The notes beneath the pieces are model-generated. The model ran no database searches and was not told the origin of the DNA. It saw nothing but the letters and a program-made list of their open reading frames with translations. Shown here one piece after another: positions 59,219 through 64,000 of a DNA stretch of 64,000 nucleotides. The DNA lies in NCBI GenBank assembly GCA_018239845.1, contig JAFEGO010000090.1, positions 1 through 64,000 of the forward strand, in the 5' to 3' direction. Made by a program: the position numbers and the translations under genes. The DNA is from Verrucomicrobiota bacterium. GTDB lineage: Bacteria > Verrucomicrobiota > Verrucomicrobiia > Opitutales > Opitutaceae. The number at the start of each line of letters is the position of its first letter. Positions within the stretch are counted from its first letter, which is position 1.

Positions 59219-61966
59219 ATGCCCCAACCCCGGAAACGCCGCGTCCACTATGTCCCCAGCACGCACTGGGATCGCGAATGGCACACGCCCCTCATGGGCT
59301 TTCGCCCCGGTCTCGTCCGGCTGCTCGATCGCGTGATCGAGGCCTTGGAGAGCGGCGCCCTGCCCGGCCCGTTCCAGACTGACGGCCAGTCCATCTTGCT
59401 CGAGGATTACCTTGAGATTCGTCCCGACCGCCGCGAGCGCGTGGAAAAACTCGCCCGCGCCGGGAAGCTCGCCGTTGGCCCGTGGTACTCCATGCCCGAC
59501 GAGTTCACCGTCTCGGGCGAGGCCATCATCCGCAACCTGCTCGTCGGCCGCGCGCAGGCCCGCGCGTACGGCGCCGAACCCGCCTGCGCCGGCTACATCC
59601 CCGACATGTTCGGGCACAACAGCCAGCTCCCGCAGATTTTCGCCGGCTGCGGGGTCACGTCGTTTCTCCTCTGGCGCGGCGTCAACGACGACACCCATCG
59701 CAACTTCCTCTGGCGCGGGGCCGACGGCACCGTCCTGCCCGGCCACAAGTTCGGCAAAATGGGCTACGGCACCTTCCAGGCGGAGGTCGGCCGCAGCCAT
59801 GAACCGCTCCGCCGCATCGAGGACGAGCCCGCGGAGTTCGCTCGGCTCGTCGCGGCCTTCCTCGCCCAGGAGGCCGCCGCCACTGACGTATCCGATATTC
59901 TTATTCACGACGCCTGCGACCATCAGGAATGGAGCCCGCGCCGTCACGCCCTGCTCGTCGCCGAGCTCGCGAAGCACCCGGATCGCTTCGAACTCGTCCA
60001 CTCGTCGCTGGATGGCTACATGTCCGCCCTCATCGCCCAGCGCGCGAAGATCAAGACCCGCCTCACCGGCGAGCTGCGCGAGCCCGGCCGCGCCGTCTAC
60101 GGCGACACTCCCCTCGGGGCCTGCAACCAGTGGGTCATCCCCGGCGTGCTCTCCAGCCGCGTGCGCCTGAAGCAGGCCAACGCGCGCTGCCAGACGCTGC
60201 TCACCGCATGGGCCGAGCCGTTCACCGCGTTCGCCAGTGCCGCACTCGGCGAGGAGTTCGCCCCGGGCTTCCTCGACCTCGCGTGGCGCCGCCTGCTGCA
60301 GAACCACGCCCACGATTCGATGGACGGCTGCAGCGTCGATCAGGTGCACGCCGACATGGAGCACCGTTTCGACGAATGCCGTGTCATCGCCGAAAAGCTC
60401 ACGGTCGAGGCCACCAGCCGCCTCGCCGCCAGCGTCACCGGCGATGTCGGCGACCAGGAGCTGCGCGTCACGGTCTTCAATCCCCTCGCCCGGGACTTCT
60501 CCGGCGTCACCGAAATCAAACTTGAGATCCCGACGACGTGGCCGGGCTTCAATGAATTCTTCGGCTTCGAGGCCAAGCCCGGTTTCCGTATCTTCGGCCC
60601 CGACGGCGCCGAGCTGCCCTATCAGCGCCTCGCGCAGGCGATGAACCGCATCCGGTCGCGCATTCGCGAAACCAAGTTCGCTGAGCCGGTCACGAGCCAT
60701 CACATCACCGTCGCGCTGCGCCTCGCCGTCCCCGCCCTCGGCTACACCACACTCACCGTGCGCGCCGTCAAACCCGACACGCCCACGCGGCACCCCGCCG
60801 TCCCCGGCCTCGCTACCGGCGACCGCAGCATGGCCAACGAGCACCTGGCCGTGCAGATCGAGGCCAACGGCACCGTCACGCTCACCGACCGCCGCACGCG
60901 CCGCGTTTACCGCGATCTCCTCACCTTCGAGGACCGCGCCGACATCGGCGACGGTTGGTACCACGGCGTCGCGGTCAACGACCAGGTCTTCACCTCCACC
61001 GCCTGTCGCGCCGACGTCGCCCTCGTGAGCGACGGCCCGCTGCTCACCACGTTTCGTATCCGTACTGTCATGTCAGTACCGGCGGAGTTTCACTTCGACC
61101 GCATGGTGCGCTCCGAGCGCTTCACCGACCTCGTCCTCGACACCCTTGTCAGCCTGCGGCCCGGCCAGACGCACCTCGACGTGCAGACCACCGTCGCCAA
61201 CACCGCCGACGACCATCGCGTGCGCGTGCTCCTGCCGAGCGGCACCGATGCCGCAACCTATCTCGCCGACACGCCCTTCGACGTTGTCGAGCGCCCCATC
61301 GCCCTGCGCCCCGACAACCACGAGTACCGCGAACTCGAGGTGGAGACGAAGCCCCAGCAGACGTGGACCGCCGTCCACGGCCTCCGGCACGGCCTGTCGG
61401 TTGTGTCCGATGGTGTTCAATTGGAATCCGCCGTGCGCGACCTCCCCGGCCGCCCGATCGCGCTCACGCTCTTCCGCGGTTTCCGCCGCACCGTCTTCAC
61501 CGACGGCGAGCCCGGCGGCCAGTCGCGCGGCCCGCTGAGCTTCCGCTACGCGATCGTCCCGCTCGCCGGCGCGCCCGACCGCACCGCCCTCTGCGAACTC
61601 GGCCAGCGTCTCGCCGCCGGCCTGCGCGCCGTGCAGCTCCGCGCGGCCGACGTCGCCATTTTCCGCGGTGCCCGCGCGCTGCCCGCCACGGCGGGTTGGT
61701 TGCGCATCGATGGTCCCGCGGTCGTCAGCTCGCTCCGTCATGTCGGCGGGAGTTGCGAGATCCGGTTTTTCAATCCGCACCCCCGCGCCATCACCATCCA
61801 GCTCCGCCTCCCCGCCTCCGCCGATCGCGCGGCGCATACCGATTTCGAGGGCAATGTCCTTAAAACCCTCCGCATCGTCCGCGGCGCGGTTACCCTCGCG
61901 CTCAAGCCCAAGCAGATTGCCACCGTCCGGGTTAATTCCTTGCCCCTTTCCCTCGCCCTCCGATGA
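59219..61966 (+). CDS. Alpha-mannosidase, glycoside hydrolase family 38
   Basis: Protein of 915 residues, within the usual range for bacterial GH38, no signal peptide. N-terminal catalytic domain: zinc ligands H16 and D18 in STHWDREWH, nucleophile D129 in GYIPDMFGHNSQLPQI, and a later zinc His in QNHAHDSMDGCSVDQVHADM. Then a beta-rich C-terminal region with RMVRSERFTDLVLDTLVSL. It hydrolyses alpha-mannosides by a retaining mechanism, probably on imported glycans or N-glycan-like oligosaccharides. Its stop overlaps the esterase ATG (ATGA), so the two are co-translated. Confidence 0.92.
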   Translation: MPQPRKRRVHYVPSTHWDREWHTPLMGFRPGLVRLLDRVIEALESGALPGPFQTDGQSILLEDYLEIRPDRRERVEKLARAGKLAVGPWYSMPDEFTVSGEAIIRNLLVGRAQARAYGAEPACAGYIPDMFGHNSQLPQIFAGCGVTSFLLWRGVNDDTHRNFLWRGADGTVLPGHKFGKMGYGTFQAEVGRSHEPLRRIEDEPAEFARLVAAFLAQEAAATDVSDILIHDACDHQEWSPRRHALLVAELAKHPDRFELVHSSLDGYMSALIAQRAKIKTRLTGELREPGRAVYGDTPLGACNQWVIPGVLSSRVRLKQANARCQTLLTAWAEPFTAFASAALGEEFAPGFLDLAWRRLLQNHAHDSMDGCSVDQVHADMEHRFDECRVIAEKLTVEATSRLAASVTGDVGDQELRVTVFNPLARDFSGVTEIKLEIPTTWPGFNEFFGFEAKPGFRIFGPDGAELPYQRLAQAMNRIRSRIRETKFAEPVTSHHITVALRLAVPALGYTTLTVRAVKPDTPTRHPAVPGLATGDRSMANEHLAVQIEANGTVTLTDRRTRRVYRDLLTFEDRADIGDGWYHGVAVNDQVFTSTACRADVALVSDGPLLTTFRIRTVMSVPAEFHFDRMVRSERFTDLVLDTLVSLRPGQTHLDVQTTVANTADDHRVRVLLPSGTDAATYLADTPFDVVERPIALRPDNHEYRELEVETKPQQTWTAVHGLRHGLSVVSDGVQLESAVRDLPGRPIALTLFRGFRRTVFTDGEPGGQSRGPLSFRYAIVPLAGAPDRTALCELGQRLAAGLRAVQLRAADVAIFRGARALPATAGWLRIDGPAVVSSLRHVGGSCEIRFFNPHPRAITIQLRLPASADRAAHTDFEGNVLKTLRIVRGAVTLALKPKQIATVRVNSLPLSLALR

Positions 61967-62871
61967 AACTCCGCGCGCTTCTCTTTCTCATGACTCTCCT
62001 TTCTGCTTCCGCGCAGTCCGCACCTGATATCATCCCGCTCTGGCCCGAGGGCGTCCCCGGCAAGATCCACGCCGGCACACCCCCGGAGGAAAACGTCAAC
62101 GGCAGCGTCTCGCACGTCCACGTGCCTACGCTCACGCACTACGCACCCTCCGCTCCGGCCAACGGCACCGCCATCATCATCTGTCCCGGCGGCGGCTACA
62201 CCCATCTCTCGATGGAGCATGAAGGCTCCGTCATCGCGGCGTGGCTCGGCCGTTTCGGCGTCACGACTTTCGTTTTGAAATACCGCCTCGGCGACTGGGG
62301 TCACCCCGCGCCGTTGCAGGACGTGCTGCGCGCCGTACGCATCGTGCGCTCGCGCGCCAAGGACTTTGGCGTCGAGGCCGGCCGCATCGGCGTCCTCGGC
62401 AGCTCCGCGGGCGGCCATCTCACCGCCTCCGCCGGCACGCTCTTCGCCTCGCCCGCCGGCAAGACCGGCGCGCCGCTCGACGCCGTCAGCGCCCGTCCCG
62501 ATTTCATCGTGCTCCTGTATCCCGTGATCACCATGCACGATCCGTTCGCCCACGCCGGCTCGCGCCGCCATCTCCTCGGCGACCATGTCACGCCCGAGGC
62601 CGCCGCATTCCTCTCGGTGGACGAGCAGGTCACCGCCGACACTCCGCCCGCGTTCATCATCCATACGCAGGAAGACAAGACTGTGCCGGTCGAAAACAGC
62701 CTGATGTTCTACCAAGCCCTGCGCCGTAACAATGTCCCCGCCGAGCTGCACCTTTACGAAAAGGGCCCGCACGGCATCGGCATCGATCGCGGTCCCGGCG
62801 CCACCGCCGAGTGGCCCAAGCAGGCCGAGGCCTGGCTCCGCGCCCGCGGTTTGCTCTCGCCAAAAAACTGA
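61963..62871 (+). CDS. Secreted alpha/beta hydrolase, carbohydrate-esterase-like
   Basis: Exported hydrolase of 302 residues; signal peptide (LRALLFLMTLLSASAQS). Alpha/beta-hydrolase motifs: oxyanion region IICPGGGYTHLSMEHEG, nucleophile in VLGSSAGGHL, Asp in HTQEDKTVPVEN and His in YEKGPHGIG. The opening PLWPEGVPGK is typical of the BD-FAE/acetylxylan-esterase group that deacetylates plant polysaccharides. Translational overlap with GH38 suggests joint action on an acylated mannose-containing glycan. Substrate is not determined. Confidence 0.87.
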   Translation: MKLRALLFLMTLLSASAQSAPDIIPLWPEGVPGKIHAGTPPEENVNGSVSHVHVPTLTHYAPSAPANGTAIIICPGGGYTHLSMEHEGSVIAAWLGRFGVTTFVLKYRLGDWGHPAPLQDVLRAVRIVRSRAKDFGVEAGRIGVLGSSAGGHLTASAGTLFASPAGKTGAPLDAVSARPDFIVLLYPVITMHDPFAHAGSRRHLLGDHVTPEAAAFLSVDEQVTADTPPAFIIHTQEDKTVPVENSLMFYQALRRNNVPAELHLYEKGPHGIGIDRGPGATAEWPKQAEAWLRARGLLSPKN

Positions 62872-62895
62872 CCTGCCGCCCTCGTCCCTCACCCC

Positions 62896-63426
62896 GTGGA
62901 CGATTCCGCCGAGCAATCCCGCTGGTTCGCCGCCGAGCTCCAACCCCACGAGCCCGCCCTCCGCGCCTACCTGCGCAGCCAGTTTCCCGACGTCCACGAT
63001 GTCGATGACATCGTGCAGGAGAGCTACGTGCGCGTCCTCAAGGCCCGGCAGACCGGCCCCATCGCCTCCGCCAAGGCCTACCTTTTCACCACCGCTCGCA
63101 ACGCCGCCCTGAGCATCTTGCGCCGTCCGCGCATTTTCTCCGAAAAACCTGTAACTGATTTTGCCGTCCAGAGCGTCCCCGAGGATAAGCCCAATGCCGC
63201 CGATATCGTGACGCTCCGCCAGGAAACCGCCATTCTCCTCGACGCCATCGACGCCCTGCCTGACCGCTGCCGTGAAATTTTCATCCTCCGCAAACTTCAG
63301 GGGGTCTCCCAAAAGGACATCGCCGCCCGCCTCGGTCTCTCCGAACAGACCGTGCAGGTCCAGATCGCGCGCGGCGCACAAAAATGCGCCGACTACCTCC
63401 GCCGTCACGGCGTGAGCCATCCCTGA
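62896..63426 (+). CDS. ECF-type RNA polymerase sigma factor
   Basis: Sigma-70 family factor of 176 residues, GTG start at 62896. Region 2: LRAYLRSQFPDVHDVDDIVQESYVRVLKA and AKAYLFTTARNAALSILRR. Region 4: DALPDRCREIFILRKLQGVSQKDIAARLGLSEQTVQVQIARGAQKC. This matches FecI-like ECF groups that are paired with FecR anti-sigma factors for nutrient uptake. It ends two bases before the FecR gene. Confidence 0.93.
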   Translation: MDDSAEQSRWFAAELQPHEPALRAYLRSQFPDVHDVDDIVQESYVRVLKARQTGPIASAKAYLFTTARNAALSILRRPRIFSEKPVTDFAVQSVPEDKPNAADIVTLRQETAILLDAIDALPDRCREIFILRKLQGVSQKDIAARLGLSEQTVQVQIARGAQKCADYLRRHGVSHP

Positions 63427-63427
63427 C

Positions 63428-64000
63428 ATGAGCCGCAACGTCATTCCCTTTCCCTCCGGCCCCGGTCCGCACGACGCGGCCGCCGCGCGCTGGCTCGCGC
63501 GCCGCGATGCCGGGCTCACGCCCGCCGAGCAGGCCGAGTTCGTCGCCTGGCTCGCCGCCGATCCCGCCCACGAGGCCGCGTGGCATGCCGTGGACGCCGC
63601 GTGGCGCGCCTTCGATACTCCGCGCGACCACGGCCTCGCCGATGGCATGGTACTCGCCCTCGCCTCGCGCCGCCGCCAGCGGCGCCAGAAACGCACTTTC
63701 GTCCTCTGGTCCGCCGGCCTCGCCGCCGCCGCGTGCCTCGCGGTGGTATTTCTCCTGCGCCCGGCCCCGACTCCGCCGCCCCTCGCCGTCGCGCCGACGC
63801 CGTCTCATCCGGTCTCACCGATCTCCTCCACAGCCCCTGCCCCCGTCGCACCGCCGGTCGCCCAGCCCGCGGATCCCACCTTGGCTCTCGTGATCAAGGC
63901 TCCCCGCCAAACCCTCGAGGACGGCACGGTGGTCGAGCTCAACGGTGACGCCGAGATCGCCGTGCACTACATGGCGGAAAAACGCTCCGTCCGCCTCATC
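63428..64000 (+). CDS. FecR-family anti-sigma factor (truncated by window end)
   Basis: The first 191 residues are present. N-terminal DUF4880-type domain with ARWLARRDAGLTPAEQAEFVAWLAADPAHEAAW, then a membrane helix (FVLWSAGLAAAACLAVVFLLRP) after a basic patch RRRQRRQKR, a Pro/Ala-rich periplasmic linker, and the beginning of the FecR beta domain (LEDGTVVELNGDAEIAVHYMAEKRSVRLI). It should control the ECF factor just upstream and usually precedes a TonB-dependent receptor gene, which would be outside this window. ATG 63428 chosen. Confidence 0.9.
   Translation, partial: MSRNVIPFPSGPGPHDAAAARWLARRDAGLTPAEQAEFVAWLAADPAHEAAWHAVDAAWRAFDTPRDHGLADGMVLALASRRRQRRQKRTFVLWSAGLAAAACLAVVFLLRPAPTPPPLAVAPTPSHPVSPISSTAPAPVAPPVAQPADPTLALVIKAPRQTLEDGTVVELNGDAEIAVHYMAEKRSVRLI

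Noticed and set aside
59174-60964. 596-residue minus-strand frame opposite the GH38 gene
   Set aside because: Antisense shadow of a clear enzyme gene; no recognisable domain.

Overview
The window is gene-dense, high-GC chromosomal DNA with short intergenic gaps, few Shine-Dalgarno sites and frequent 4-base stop/start overlaps. The gene set fits a Gram-negative member of Verrucomicrobiota, most likely Opitutaceae: a Gre factor with a very long N-terminal extension, an exosortase/PEP-CTERM system, an MEP isoprenoid pathway, an outer-membrane-type MsbA exporter with a heptosyltransferase-like enzyme, propeller-type hybrid kinases, and a polysaccharide locus (heparinase-like, GH38, esterase, ECF sigma/FecR). 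Taxonomy is inferred from gene content. I saw no tRNA, rRNA, CRISPR array, insertion sequence or phage gene.

Layout. 0-5.8 kb: rsmB diverging from a Gre-type factor, a LysE exporter, an ArsR-methyltransferase fusion and a coiled-coil membrane protein. 5.8-12.4 kb (minus): an NhaD-like antiporter, then amt, a small membrane gene and glnK behind a leader rich in inverted repeats, then kdpDE without kdpFABC. 12.4-14.9 kb: a small orphan membrane protein, an enolase-superfamily sugar-acid dehydratase and an SDR. 14.9-22.2 kb (minus): ispE, ptsI, exosortase and a TPR protein read as one likely operon, ending beside a PEP-CTERM choice-of-anchor A protein. 22.3-28.8 kb: pyrF, ispD, ispF, two tandem OppA lipoproteins and a serine hydrolase. 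28.9-34.5 kb (minus): oppB, oppC, an MsbA-like exporter, a GT9 glycosyltransferase and an unknown protein. 34.6-42.4 kb: an assimilatory sulfate cluster (cysI-H-D-N, Rrf2 regulator, cysE) diverging from siroheme genes (cobA, CbiX-like chelatase) across a 55-bp region holding a palindrome.

42.4-51.8 kb is the most unusual part. A small secreted-type peptide gene with a CxxxC tail (minus strand, from 47160) is followed by a compact YcaO-like protein and then by a soluble hybrid histidine kinase. They diverge, across a 20-bp palindrome, from a membrane propeller-type hybrid kinase whose frame is broken near 49200, where base composition also changes. A NarL-type response regulator converges on the end of that kinase. 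YcaO next to a short peptide suggests a modified-peptide (RiPP-like) signalling or secretion locus; this is inference.

51.9-64 kb: a triple-BON periplasmic protein, then a plus-strand polysaccharide or glycan region: PhyH-type dioxygenase, TPR protein, membrane-anchored sugar-binding protein, heparinase II/III-like lyase, PEGA/SHOCT/PDZ-like lipoprotein, GH38 alpha-mannosidase, alpha/beta esterase, ECF sigma factor and a FecR anti-sigma factor cut off by the window edge.
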